A stretch of 64,000 nucleotides of DNA from Apricaphanius iberus. Lineage: Eukaryota; Chordata; Actinopteri; Cyprinodontiformes; Aphaniidae. Below are positions 36,601-43,179 of this stretch, in pieces (position 1 is the stretch's first letter; each line of letters begins with the position of its first letter). Under the pieces are notes generated by a model. It searched no databases, was not told the origin of the DNA, and saw only the letters and a program-made list of their open reading frames with translations. A program made the translations under genes and the position numbers. Location of the stretch: positions 584,001 to 648,000 of the forward strand of contig JAPXFQ010001502.1 of assembly GCA_028564705.1 (NCBI GenBank). Reading direction: 5' to 3'.

Positions 36601-39600
36601 ACTGTAAATGGGCTTAGTTTTGGAGCCAAATGTTGGAGTTGCAGTTCTGTTTATTTAAGAAACAAAAGGAAAATGCTTGATCATTTTACAGCCACAAAAT
36701 TTTTGTTATGCACGATTTGTTTTGGTTATTTAAAAACGTAAAAAAAAATAAAAAAATCTGATTAATCGAATCGATAAAGTGCTAGATAAATGATACAAAA
36801 TTGTTCTACGATAGAGATTTTAGATAGCTTTAGACTGCAGACGGAGTAGGTACCGGATGATGAAGCGTTACATGATGTGCTGGATGTTGGAACACTGACG
36901 TAGTATACATTTTTTTTAAATAATTTTATTAAACAAGTAGCAAGTCTACAAAACACGAACAAATTAAGTGTATGGTGGAATTCAACAGATACAGTCAAGT
37001 GTGTTATATAATTACTGTACACGCAATAAAAAATTACGAATCTGAATTGGTTTGACAGCCTTTTTCTTGATGACTTGATATTGATTTGATTTGTATAGTT
37101 AGACGACTTTTTGGGGTTTTCTAAAAAAAATAAACATTGGAAACTCTGTTAAAATGCGGTGAATAACAACCTACCAAACTCTTTGCGAAGCCCATGTGTG
37201 AACCAGAAAAGATGTCATGTCTTATTAATGACCCCCACAGGAGCTTTTATTAACAATTGTCTTGTTTAAATGTAATCGTGTGGCGCTTGCAGTGTAGTTT
37301 GTCAGAGTTAAGTTTCCCTAGTGAGTTTTCTTTTATCTGCAATATTGTGTTGTATAATTGCACAATAAATGTTCTCAAAACGACATACGTTTATTTATTT
37401 AATAAAAAAAAGCAAAAAACATTTTCAGTTTTGGTGTTCGATCGTTATCGCAATGTATATAACAATATGAATTTTAGGTCATATCCCTAAAATAGATACT
37501 CAGTTTGCTTAGCCAGCCCTAAACGCGGAACAAAAAAACCAAACTCTGGTCTTCCTTTAAACCCCGGCGAAGTGAATTCTTGATTACATAGGTGAATGCC
37601 AAGTGGGAGGACTACAGAGCAGGGCTTTCTGGGTAAAAATACACCAAAACTGCAACAGCAACTCTGCCTCGTTCTGTTCACGCTGAACCAGCTGCCAAAA
37701 TGTATTTATCTGGAACATTTGCCGAAGACAACAGATCAGTCTCAGAACTGCTATGTAGCTGATGCCACTTCACATTTGGGAAGCGTCCCTCTGTTTGGTG
37801 CTTCTTGGTGTAGCGCCACCACAGGTGAGGAGGTAAACGCGTTGCTCCATCTGTTCAATTTGTTTGACGAAGCGCGGCGTTAAAGCAAAGCGCAGCAGCT
37901 AAAACATGTGGTCTACCGTACCATGAGGCTTGAAAACAACTTGGTAATCAGTCATCGATTTAAAATCAGCAGCTGTATTGAGGACAGTGATGAGATTAAA
38001 TGAAACCAGGCTGGATCCGTAGTGGATCCTGTTGTTTGCAGATGATACTGTGATCTCTACAGAGAGTAGGTGGAGGAGATTTAGAAAGATTCTGGGGAAG
38101 TAGATGAAGATGGTGGCCATTAACCGGCTAATACATTGGGTGGCGTAGAGTTGGGGACAGGACGGAGTGACTTGAGAGAAAGATGGCTGCAGAAGTGAAC
38201 GGTGATGTTGACGAGGGTCGGTAGACCTTAAGACGTTCGTCGTGTGGGATCAAAGTGGAGAAGGTTGAATGAGTTGATGAACGTCTGGTTTAGGTGTTTA
38301 GGAATGAAATGAACGGCAAGACTGAGACAACGTTGGACGTAGGGGATGGTCAATAAATGTAGAGTTAAAGCAGATGAGGGAGCAGATTAATGGTTGTAGT
38401 GGTGGGTGGTCTGCTATGGCAACCCCAAACTGGAAGAATGAAAACAATTTGTGAACTAATTGAAAGATACAATTATTCAGTAATTTTTGGAAAGGAACAA
38501 CCTGGATAATCTTTTTTTCTTGATTTTTTTTTTTTTTCCTTTTCTTTCTGAAGTGTAGACTGTTAATATCAGTAAAACCTTCAAAAAACAGGATATTTTT
38601 AACGAAATGAATCTATTTTTCTCTGCAGATGTCAACATCTTGAGGTTTTTCTTCAACTTGGGCATCAAGGTAAGACGATGAGTAGATCGTGTTATTATCC
38701 CAAATCGTTTGCTGTTTAACGTTTAAGTCACTTTGTTACTCTCTCTCCTCCAGGCGTACAGCATGCCCATGTTCCCCCCTTACGTTTACCTCATGCCCCT
38801 GCAGCAGTACCACACCATGCAGCACAAACCGCCGCCCCCTGCCCCGTCCCCCCACTACCCCTCCCCCAGCCCGCCGCCCAAGCCGCTGGAAGCCTACCAG
38901 CAGACCCTGGCATACCCAGCCCCCTCAGCCTCCCCTCAGTACGACCACCACACACCCCCGGCCGAGCCCTCTTTCAACCCGAACCCATATCAGGGAGTCT
39001 CCCAGCCTCCCCCTCAAAGGATGCCTTGCGCCTCGCTGCCTTGGCAACAAGTGCATCCACCTAGAAACCCCGGATATCCCTCGCCTCCCCCGCCATACTC
39101 CAACCCCCCGCCGTCCTCTCAGGGGTACCATCCAGGGCAGGCCGCGGTACATCCGCTGTACCCCTCGGCGGCGCCCCCCTACCCCACGTTTGCGATGGGG
39201 TATCAGCCTTCCTCAGCCCCCGACGACCTCCAGGCAAGCCAGGAGCCGCTTCAGGTCGCCAACCCAGACCCCGCCCACAGCCTCGGACGCGTTAGAGTCC
39301 TGAATCCCTTGGAGACTCCGCCCCCCAACATCAACAGAAGCATCGTGGTCACCGCCAACTACGGTAGGTAGTCGCAGCCACATTAAAACCTGAGCACTTC
39401 CAGATTCTGTACAGCAGGGGGGGGCTAACGTGCAAATGTCTCAATACAGCCTATAACAGAACGTTTTCCCCATCAGCCATGAAGAAGGAGGCTGGAGAGG
39501 GTCTGACCCGGACAGTGCTGCTGGTGGACCCTCCACTTAACAACAAACCTATAGTAGGTGACCTTTTCCTGACCTTTAACCTATTATCATACTGCACTAC

Positions 39601-40916
39601 CATCCTTACAGCAAGAGCTGAACGTACCACACAGGAAACATAATATTAAAGGGAATTGGTCTAAGGAATATTTAACTCAATCACAGTAGATGATTACAAA
39701 CATGAAGGACCATTAATTTCCCAATCTGGTTAGCTTCTTCTAGCCCATGTGCTGAGAGTTAGCTTCTACTAGTGCATTTGCTAATGTTTAGCTTATACTA
39801 GCCCATTTGCTAACGGCTAGCTCCTACTAGAAAATGTGCTAAGAGTTAGCTTCTACTAGCGCATCTGCTAATGTTTAGCTCATACTAGCCCATTTGCTAA
39901 CGGCTAGCTCCTACTTGACAATGTGCTGAGAGTTAGCTTTTACTAGCCCATTTGATAACTGTTAGCTTCTACTAGGCCATTTGCTGATGATTAGCTCCTA
40001 CTAGCCGATCTGCTAATGTTTTGTTCTATTTGCCCATTTGCTAACGGCTAGCTCCTACTAGACAATGTGCTGAGAGTTAGCTTCTACTAGCGCATTTGCT
40101 AATGTTTAGCTCATACTAGCTCATTTGCTAACGGCTAGCTCCTACTAGACAATGTGCTGAGAGTTAGCTTCTACTAGCGCATTTGCTAATGTTTAGCTCA
40201 TACTAGCCCATTTGCTAACGGCTAGCTCCTACTAGACAATGTGCTGAGAGGTAGCTTCTACTAGCCCATTCGCTGATGGTTAGCTTCTAGCCCATCTCAT
40301 AGTTGAACATGTTTCAAAAAGAAAAATTAACACAGACTTTTAAAGCAAAATATAAAGAAACTAGGATAATTTTGACCACTAGATGTCAGTACTCGTTACT
40401 TGCTGTACATTTAATTTATCACAAGTCATGGCGCTAAAATAAATGGACAGTTTTCAGATCTGAAATTTGTCACGTGTTAAATTCTCAATGTCTTCCATCT
40501 TTCTCTCCCAGCTTGCCGTGGTCTCGGACCCTGACATGAAGGACGCCTCCCTGAGGTCCGGCAGTAACCCTGGCTCACCATCGGCCTATCGAGGACCCCG
40601 CAAACACTACAGCAACACCAAGCCGTATGTCGTCCCAGGCGCCCCCGATCCCAACCAGCTGGTGTACACGCCAGCAGGCGTTGCCATGCCAGAGCCGCTG
40701 TCGGTGGCGTGCGGCACCGACGACGACTTCGAGGGGGACTCGTTCACCATGAACTACCCTGGGCAGAGAAAGCCGTACCGAGGGCGCGGAGGAAGAGGAC
40801 GGAGCAGCTATGATCCTGGGAGAGGCGGGCAGAGGAGGAGACATGGGGAGCAGGGGGCGGGGACTCAATATTATAGCTCCACCTACAGGGGGCGGGGCCG
40901 GGAGAGGGGCTACTAG
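6545..40916 (+). CDS. otud4: otud4: OTU-domain deubiquitinase 4, complete, 21 coding exons
   Basis: Coding exons: 6545..6685, 7008..7091, 12454..12504, 12609..12655, 15444..15516, 15872..15953, 17125..17284, 17384..17432, 17509..17611, 21495..21559, 21685..21782, 21861..21955, 23003..23171, 26617..26749, 26932..27006, 30552..31116, 31204..31755, 38629..38669, 38754..39363, 39477..39553, 40512..40916. They sum to 3675 nt with every phase matching, giving 1224 residues plus TAG. Seen: an OTU domain (about residues 20-160) with KDGSC holding the likely nucleophile Cys39 and NGNHYD holding the likely catalytic His142; a Tudor-like stretch near 275-330; an RG-run near 353-360; a long Pro/Ser/Ala-rich disordered middle; a conserved ILRFFFNLG block; and an RGG-rich C-terminus. 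Known for the family: OTUD4 removes ubiquitin chains, acts as a scaffold for other deubiquitinases and associates with RNA. Human OTUD4 is about 1114 residues, so this copy is somewhat longer. Its 3' end faces abce1. Confidence 0.95.
7008..7091 (+). CDS. otud4: otud4 exon 2
   Basis: 28 codons, phase 0 to 0. HTEVRARCVEFLKKNRDSYE is the OTU helix following the catalytic loop. Acceptor cccgtccag, donor gtaagg. Confidence 0.93.
7450..8112 (-). mobile_element. Non-autonomous PIF/Harbinger-like element with MADF-like ORF fragment (otud4 intron 2)
   Basis: Terminal inverted repeats of about 35 bp: the left end contains ctttccactggacgtgtcag and the right end ctgacgcctccggtggaaag. Inside, minus frame 7613-7864 starts MRDTMDDERLIIELVKHSII followed by YDPSH, the beginning of a MADF-type domain, then diverges. 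The same N-terminus is seen in the element at 1-622. No transposase is present. Confidence 0.65.
9415..10052. mobile_element. hAT-like non-autonomous element (otud4 intron 2)
   Basis: The left end caggggtgtccaaagcgcgg and the right end ...gtttggacagctgtg are inverted to each other. The flanking octamers ctataggg and ctttatga agree at 5 of 8 positions. The 'gtgtccaaa..gcggcccggggg' start is typical of fish hAT elements. No transposase frame. Confidence 0.5.
10053..12453. other. otud4 intron 2, remainder
   Basis: No exon, RNA gene or complete element recognised; scattered degenerate AT-rich repeats. Small open frames here are not supported. Confidence 0.45.
12454..12504 (+). CDS. otud4: otud4 exon 3
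   Basis: 17 codons, FIEGDFEEYLCKLQDPQ, matching the OTUD4 OTU domain between helix and core. Acceptor tctgtttcag, donor gtaaac. The preceding intron is 5.36 kb and holds transposon remnants. Confidence 0.93.
12609..12655 (+). CDS. otud4: otud4 exon 4
   Basis: QWVGEVEINALAVMY plus two bases of Lys; ends in phase 2 at AA|gtaagt. Typical OTU EWxGxxEIxAL block. Confidence 0.93.
12757..14061. mobile_element. hAT-like element with a nested inverted-repeat element (otud4 intron 4)
   Basis: Starts tagggctgcagctatcgatt and ends near gattcgctgttgcagcctta, which are inverted. Octamers beside the ends do not match, so one end may be decayed. A second inverted-repeat element (13165-13596) is nested inside. 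Confidence 0.5.
13165..13596. mobile_element. MITE nested in the hAT-like element
   Basis: Left end tcattcagaccgcaggcttt and right end aaagcctgtggtctgaacac are inverted copies. The 90-106 codon frames inside have no domain and follow from the element's composition. Confidence 0.6.
14668..15413. mobile_element. Long-TIR MITE ending about 30 bp before otud4 exon 5
   Basis: Left end (atggggaggctaagtctcct) and right end (gacttaggctccccatact) are inverted. The match continues inward for about 75 bp, including tcaatggagcgataaaag on the left and cttttatcgctccattga on the right. No coding capacity seen. The right end lies 30 bp from the exon 5 acceptor. Confidence 0.7.
15444..15516 (+). CDS. otud4: otud4 exon 5
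   Basis: Completes Lys, then RDFLIFQEPGKQAVNITDNN and FKDK; ends in phase 0 at AAA|gtgagc. Its acceptor lies only about 30 bp after the end of an inverted-repeat transposon (14668-15413). Confidence 0.93.
15872..15953 (+). CDS. otud4: otud4 exon 6: OTU catalytic His
   Basis: VRLCFLNGNHYDSVYP includes the OTU catalytic histidine (His142) in the NHYD motif. Ends in phase 1 at CAG T|gtaagc. Confidence 0.94.
16350..17090 (+). repeat. Pyrimidine-rich TTCC/TTAG degenerate repeat (otud4 intron 6)
   Basis: About 740 bp composed almost wholly of ttcctt, cttag and tttctt units on the coding strand, ending 35 bp before the exon 7 acceptor. The long open frames here (for example 16158-16646) are Ser/Phe/Leu low-complexity readings and not genes. 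Confidence 0.85.
17125..17284 (+). CDS. otud4: otud4 exon 7: end of OTU domain and acidic linker
   Basis: Begins ILYELLYDGVFKVD, the conserved segment after the OTU domain, then an acidic, Ser-rich linker (SSDESDPETLEP). Ends in phase 2 at CTCTG|gtgggg. Preceded by about 750 bp of pyrimidine-rich sequence in the intron. Confidence 0.9.
17384..17432 (+). CDS. otud4: otud4 exon 8
   Basis: Small exon coding W-VENGGASSSSRPGSYR; low-complexity Ser linker. Acceptor gatgcag, donor gtaaca; phase 2 in, 0 out, which keeps the frame into exon 9. Less conserved than its neighbours, so the exact ends rest on phase and splice sites. Confidence 0.8.
17509..17611 (+). CDS. otud4: otud4 exon 9
   Basis: Codes RRSLNPTLLRNVEYDIWHKN, the conserved SLNP..YRNVEYEIW block of OTUD4. 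Ends in phase 1 at AGA G|gtgaca. Confidence 0.93.
18240..19190. mobile_element. Interspersed repeat family 'C', copy A, interrupted by a hAT insertion
   Basis: Matches 23595-24066 over its whole length: shared blocks include aatgcagcgtttgg, gctttacagctta, gctccttgag and aaaagttagcaccccctgct. The match breaks exactly at the inserted hAT element (18396-18927). The repeat itself has no coding frame; a shorter third copy lies near 22425-22470. Confidence 0.7.
18396..18927. mobile_element. hAT-like element with perfect 8-bp target duplication
   Basis: Flanked on both sides by agtaaaaa (18388-18395 and 18928-18935). Ends taagggattgaccgatatgg and ...acgatatatctttccct are imperfect inverted repeats. 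532 bp, no transposase. The unoccupied target is visible in the repeat copy at 23.6-24.1 kb. Confidence 0.8.
19539..20279. mobile_element. hAT-like element, 'gatgggta' family
   Basis: Starts tagtgatgggtatcattaaa and ends ttttggtacccatcccta, inverted. Flanking octamers do not clearly match. No coding capacity recognised. Confidence 0.55.
20280..21494. other. otud4 intron 9, remainder
   Basis: No exon or complete element recognised up to the exon 10 acceptor at 21494; branch and pyrimidine tract precede exon 10. Confidence 0.45.
21495..21559 (+). CDS. otud4: otud4 exon 10
   Basis: AQQKIDYSIAAGMQFAVGDR then CQ; strong OTUD4 match just before the Tudor-like segment. Donor is gtctgt, a weaker but GT-type site; exon 11 uses the same phase 0. 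Confidence 0.93.
21685..21782 (+). CDS. otud4: otud4 exon 11: Tudor-like segment
   Basis: VHLDSGRVYKATIREVPPDS continues to VMVQTEDLAKK, the beta-rich Tudor-like fold of OTUD4. Ends in phase 2. The acceptor is preceded by a run of more than 20 T (about 21636-21660). Confidence 0.9.
21861..21955 (+). CDS. otud4: otud4 exon 12
   Basis: QVPLWSLRPLNEENSWTTVT plus SRDKRLSNGHA, matching the NLKAPPPESWNTVSGKK region of human OTUD4 in position. Phase 2 in, 1 out. Confidence 0.9.
23003..23171 (+). CDS. otud4: otud4 exon 13: RG-rich disordered segment
   Basis: Begins D-WEGRGRGRGRGKAVPA, a short Arg-Gly run of the type that binds RNA or is arginine-methylated, followed by Ser/Ala/Gln-rich disorder. 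Phase 1 in, 2 out. The frame is set by exons 12 and 14. Confidence 0.85.
23595..24066. mobile_element. Interspersed repeat family 'C', copy B (uninterrupted)
   Basis: Carries the uninterrupted sequence cctctagtaaaaagctttac where copy A holds a hAT insertion. Ends around gaagcataaactaggtttta. Confidence 0.7.
24760..25070 (+). mobile_element. Rex1-like LINE 3' end
   Basis: Contains ggttctgctggaggtttctt then cctgttaaaagggagttttt and ends in ggcgctatataaataaactg with aattgaattg. This is the known 3' UTR and tail of Rex1/Babar-type fish LINEs. 5' truncated. Confidence 0.7.
25500..25900 (-). mobile_element. LINE fragment: end of ORF2 and 3' tail
   Basis: Minus strand reads REAAFSFSTFLSSGTNYEKN then FFKSKLKTLLP, resembling the AFSVSAPRLWN...FKSxLKT C-terminus of CR1/L2/Rex-type LINE proteins. 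It is followed by a tail with cactttgaactgctttgttg toward 25510. Frames are broken. Confidence 0.55.
26500..26567 (-). mobile_element. hAT-like element end (inverted copy of 33771)
   Basis: aatcaattatatattatgaa followed by actatcatgcagcccta is the reverse complement of 33771-33835. Only this end is recognised. Confidence 0.5.
26617..26749 (+). CDS. otud4: otud4 exon 14
   Basis: Ends VEIQLRDEQSFPALG, matching the conserved EIQNRDEQAFPAL block of OTUD4; the preceding TEKERLAKQEEEMNVAL is a predicted helix. Phase 2 in, 0 out. Confidence 0.93.
26932..27006 (+). CDS. otud4: otud4 exon 15
   Basis: 25 codons, SQAAQQNESGRKKGGDKRRS plus QRNKT; basic linker corresponding to the Lys/Arg-rich part of human OTUD4. 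Acceptor ccactcag, donor gtgagt. Confidence 0.88.
27895..28931. mobile_element. hAT element with 11-bp TIRs and 8-bp duplication
   Basis: Perfect terminal inverted repeat tagggctgcca / tggctgcccta. Target duplication cattacac (27887-27894) versus cattgcac (28932-28939), one mismatch. Subterminal cgactaatcgg/cgaatcgactaatca repeats. No intact transposase. Confidence 0.8.
29049..30287 (+). mobile_element. DNA transposon with Myb/SANT-like gene remnant (IS3EU/Harbinger-like)
   Basis: Perfect 17-bp inverted ends ggggcctgtaccatgaa / ttcatggtacaggcccc. On the plus strand about 29265-29400 reads QEIILQKYEEYRSIFQARSN followed by a frame change to ILEEDC-like sequence, a Myb/SANT DNA-binding domain. 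About 29718-29810 reads KTGGQPPPQDYTVAEELALS, the usual linker of such proteins. Flanking duplication not clear, so superfamily is inferred. Confidence 0.65.
30552..31116 (+). CDS. otud4: otud4 exon 16: Pro/Ser/Ala-rich disordered region
   Basis: 188 codons plus one base, starting KSPVEEIRAPSPSSDVAP. Very rich in Pro, Ser and Ala, with no recognisable domain. The acceptor follows a run of 20-odd T. The antisense frame over this exon (30503-30985) is a shadow of the biased composition. Confidence 0.9.
31204..31755 (+). CDS. otud4: otud4 exon 17: Pro/Gln-rich region
   Basis: Starts N-VLPKIDGSLSSVSLPQV and ends LYPGFPQGDKGE...TGDDLPK, matching the human QDPLYPGFPCNEKG...TGEDLPK block. Phase 1 in and out. 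A 6.9 kb intron follows. Confidence 0.92.
31756..33027. other. otud4 intron 17, first part
   Basis: No exon. cagtgtttcccaaccctggt at about 31992 and ccccatttccaccagggcca near 32036 look like isolated ends of DNA transposons; their partners are not evident. Confidence 0.4.
33028..33757. mobile_element. hAT repeat family 'F', copy 1 (truncated left end)
   Basis: Shares long blocks with 54836-55696: gtaatgtatcac, ttagtaacagagg, gctgccatcta, gtagcttagctaatagcta, gcaatgtgtggtt and gttgctacgg. No coding frame. Confidence 0.7.
33771..33835 (+). mobile_element. hAT-like element end
   Basis: tagggctgcatgatagtttc followed by ataatatataattgattgtc matches 26500-26567 in reverse. The other end is not recognised. 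Confidence 0.5.
34954..36554 (-). mobile_element. Near-complete Tc1-like transposon
   Basis: Inverted ends cactaccgttcaaaagtttg (34954) and caaacttttgaacggtagtg (to 36554), flanked by TA on both sides (34952-34953 and 36555-36556). 1601 bp. The minus strand carries the transposase in two overlapping frames. The length and single TA-flanked structure fit fish Tc1 elements. Confidence 0.92.
35116..36142 (-). pseudogene. Tc1 transposase, broken by one frame change
   Basis: The first frame (36142 down to about 35450) starts MARKRELSSETRQSILVLRN and carries the paired-like HTH, a GRPR-type hook (SGRPRCT), and the first catalytic Asp in WTDESKFEVFG, then HGGGNVMVWGCF. The second frame (about 35460 to 35116) carries QQDNDPKHTSK with the second Asp and WPAQSPDLNPVELLWEQLD with the third acidic position. 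The join near 35450-35465 lacks a short segment present in relatives, which shifts the frame. Otherwise little decay, suggesting recent arrival. Confidence 0.88.
36557..38628. other. otud4 intron 17, last part
   Basis: No exon. hAT-like subterminal sequence (gattaatcgaatcgataaag) near 36760. A short LINE-like RT piece lies near 37990-38110. T-rich acceptor tract precedes exon 18. Confidence 0.4.
37990..38110 (+). mobile_element. Reverse-transcriptase fragment (FADD box)
   Basis: Plus strand from about 38027 reads LLFADDTVISTESRWRR, the RT catalytic box of a non-LTR element, then a stop. The surrounding sequence is too decayed for family assignment. Confidence 0.5.
38629..38669 (+). CDS. otud4: otud4 exon 18: conserved ILRFFFNLG block
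   Basis: Small exon coding D-VNILRFFFNLGIK, nearly identical to human NILRFFFNLGVK, in an otherwise disordered half of the protein. Such conservation suggests a binding motif; the partner is not evident. Confidence 0.93.
38754..39363 (+). CDS. otud4: otud4 exon 19: Pro/Tyr-rich region
   Basis: 203 codons plus one base, starting AYSMPMFPPYVYLMPLQQYH. Extremely Pro-, Tyr- and Gln-rich, a composition typical of condensate-forming RNA-associated proteins (inference). Donor gtaggt. Confidence 0.92.
39477..39553 (+). CDS. otud4: otud4 exon 20
   Basis: Codes MKKEAGEGLTRTVLLVDPPL plus NNKPI; ends in phase 0 at ATA|gtaggt. The intron that follows contains the 29-bp minisatellite. Confidence 0.88.
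39729..40300 (+). repeat. 29-bp minisatellite with 87-bp higher-order period (otud4 intron 20)
   Basis: About 19 monomers of 28-30 bp around the core ttagcttctactagcccatt. Three monomer types recur in the same order: one with ...gcgcatttgctaat, one with gtttagctcatactagccc, and one with ggctagctcctactagacaa, giving an 87-bp unit present about four times. Variant monomers lie at both ends and in the middle. Confidence 0.9.
40512..40916 (+). CDS. otud4: otud4 exon 21: last exon with RGG-type C-terminus
   Basis: Begins LAVVSDPDMKDASLRSGSNP and ends in an Arg/Gly-rich tail (PYRGRGGRGRSSYDPGRGG and a final YRGRGRERGY) before TAG. The Arg-Gly tail is the hallmark of RGG/GAR RNA-binding segments and parallels the basic C-terminus of human OTUD4. 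Confidence 0.93.
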   Translation, partial: LAVVSDPDMKDASLRSGSNPGSPSAYRGPRKHYSNTKPYVVPGAPDPNQLVYTPAGVAMPEPLSVACGTDDDFEGDSFTMNYPGQRKPYRGRGGRGRSSYDPGRGGQRRRHGEQGAGTQYYSSTYRGRGRERGY

Positions 40917-41470
40917 CTTTAGCCAGTGAGGGAGGAGGATTGTAACACTAGGTTCTGCCTGGGCTGTGCATGTACAATCTAAAGTTTACATCTCTGAACG
41001 GTTGAATGTAAGGATGAAACGAGGCGGGGGTAAAAGCGAATATACAATTAAATTAATGTGTTGGATGAAAATGAGCTCTGATGTGTTAAAGGCGTTTTTG
41101 TTTAATGCGAAGCACTGCTGCATCTCTTCACCGAGAGAAATTCTGTTTTTCCCTTTTGTGGCTCCGGTATCTGACCGTCTTCTGTCACCTGAATGCATCG
41201 TAGCTCCTGAACAGTAAAGGGGGATCGTGAGTGTGGTTCTGGATGCGTTTGCGAGGCTCAGGTTTTATTCATCGCTGTGTGTTTATGTGTGTGTGTGTTT
41301 GTGCTGCTGGTTTCATCTTCTTTCTTTACTCTAGATGGTCTGACCCTGAGGAATCAGTGCCTTAAGTCTGCTCCTTTTATTTAGGTGAGAAACACTGCTG
41401 TACAGAACAAAGAATGTTTGCCTTGGATTTTTCTATGTGGTTAAATAAATAAAAGCTTGGTTCAAATCTT
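40917..41470 (+). terminator. otud4: otud4 3' UTR with AATAAA poly(A) signals
   Basis: After the stop codon, two overlapping AATAAA hexamers lie at 41444-41449 and 41448-41453. The next 30 or so bases become T/G-rich, as expected around a cleavage site. No open frame is supported here. Confidence 0.75.
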
Positions 41471-41599
41471 TTAGTTGCTTCTTTTCTTATGTGAAAATTC
41501 AGCATAAAATATTTTTAATTGTTTACGAAGATGTAACTATCTGCAAAACTCTGATATCCACCATTAAAATCATAATGTATTACATGAAGTAAAGGGCAC

Positions 41600-41700
41600 A
41601 AATGATTTTATTGTCACAAATGATTATTTTGATAATCGACCCATCACCCATTAGGTGATTAGTCGACTATTCGGATCACACGTAAAATGTTTGTAATATT
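41600..41700. mobile_element. hAT-like end remnant
   Basis: aatgattattttgataatcg followed by gattagtcgactattcggat resembles the subterminal part of the hAT element at 27895. Partner end not found. Confidence 0.4.
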
Positions 41701-41939
41701 AGGAGCAAGCAGCTGCGTGTTAGCTTGAAATGTTAAGTAGCACATGGGCTAGCAGAAGCTACCCGCCAATACTTCCTTGGCAATTACTGTGTTGGAGATA
41801 AAATCGACCAATTTTCTAAATGTTAATCTGTTACATTAGGGGTTTTCATAATAAATTTATTATAAATTGGGAAAATAATTATGATGGAGGCAGAATTAAC
41901 TTCTTGGATCGTTTCCCGTGTGCAACGTTGAGGATTTTC

Positions 41940-42610
41940 CGTAAGAATTGGGTGCCACAGGTGAAAGTTTTTGGCAATTAGCAAGACGCCTCCAATAAAG
42001 GAGTGGTTCTGCAGGTGGTGACCACACATCACGTCTCAGCTCCTATTATTTCTGGCTCATGTTTTGGTCACTCCTGAATTCTGGTGGTGCTTTTAAGTCT
42101 AGTGGTAGCATCAGATCTACAACCCACACAAGTGGCTCATTTAAAGCAGCTCATCCAGGATGGTGCATAAATGCAAGCTGTGGCAAGAAGGCTTGCTGTG
42201 TTTCGGCATACTGAGGGTTTTGGCAGCGGGTTAATAATATTGTGGATCGGCATTTCTTTGGGGGGGCCACACAGCCCTCCATGTGTTGACCAGAGGTAGC
42301 CTGACTGTCATTAGGTACCTAGATAAGATCCTCATCTCTTTATGGGATGATCAGTCGGGCCAGAGTTTTTCTAATCCAACACAGTGCTAGACCTTATGAG
42401 GCTGGAGTGTATCAGCAGTTCCTGCAATTTAAAGATATTCATGCACTGGAGTGGGCCGCCTGTTCTCCAGACCTGAATCCAACTAAACGCATCTGGGACA
42501 TCATGTCTCGCTCCATCCACCACCGCCACATTGCACCACAGACTGTCCAGGCGTTTGTGGATGCTTTAGTCCAGGTCTGGAAGGAGTATTTAATACGAAT
42601 ATTTCTTTAT
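41940..42610 (+). mobile_element. Degenerate Tc1/mariner-like transposon remnant
   Basis: Plus strand near 42126 reads QVAHLKQLIQDGA then VARRLAVFRHTEGFGS, a Tc1-type HTH. 42347-42613 reads ALEWAACSPDLNPTKRIWDI, the DDE-domain block with the SPDLNP signature. Several stops and frame changes. A different family from the element at 34954. Confidence 0.65.
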
Positions 42611-42639
42611 TAAGATCTAGAATATATTATTTTAGCGTT

Positions 42640-42990
42640 TTTTTTCCACCTTTTAGATGTGTATATAATAAAAATAATTGGTCCAAGCACGGAACCCTGT
42701 GGTACTCCACAAGTAACCCCTTGAGTGTGAAGATTTATCATTGACATGAACTGGAATCTCTAAGATATGATTTAAAGCAGCCTAGTGCTGTTCCCTTGAT
42801 CCCAACATGTTCAAGCCTTTCTAAGAGAATATGATCGACTTTGTCAAAAGCAGCACTGAGATCTAACAAGACCAGAACAGTCACAAATCAAATTATCTGA
42901 GCCCATTAGAATATCATTAGTAACTTTCACCCGTCATATGACGAGCTCTAAAACCTGACTGAAATTCTTCAGATTGTTATGGTTTAGGTC
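42640..42990 (-). mobile_element. LINE reverse-transcriptase fragment (Rex1/L2-like), minus strand
   Basis: Minus strand reads LLDLSAAFDKVDHILLERLE then HVGIKGTALGCFKSYLRD, and in another frame VTCGVPQGSVLGP. These are RT domains of CR1/L2/Rex-type LINEs. Upstream FQSGFRAR can also be read. Truncated on both sides. Confidence 0.7.
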
Positions 42991-43179
42991 ACGTGTCAAA
43001 CTCAAGACCCTTTAGATCAGAAGTGTCCAAAGTCAGTCCTAGAGCGTCGGTATCCTGCATATTTCCTTCTTCCCCCATCAAAACACGCCCAAATCACAGG
43101 ATTGATTGTGTTTATTACATCATCCAGAATACATTTTTCTGATTTCTTCCTACGGTTATATTTGTTGCTCATATTTATG

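Noticed and set aside
38689..39303. 204-codon alternative frame over otud4 exon 19
   Set aside because: The +2 frame of a Pro-rich exon. The frame used by exons 18 and 20 (AYSMPMFPPYVYL) is the coding one.
39729..40300. Regularly spaced repeats resembling a CRISPR array
   Set aside because: Monomers are directly adjacent with no unique spacers and lie in a eukaryotic intron; this is a minisatellite.
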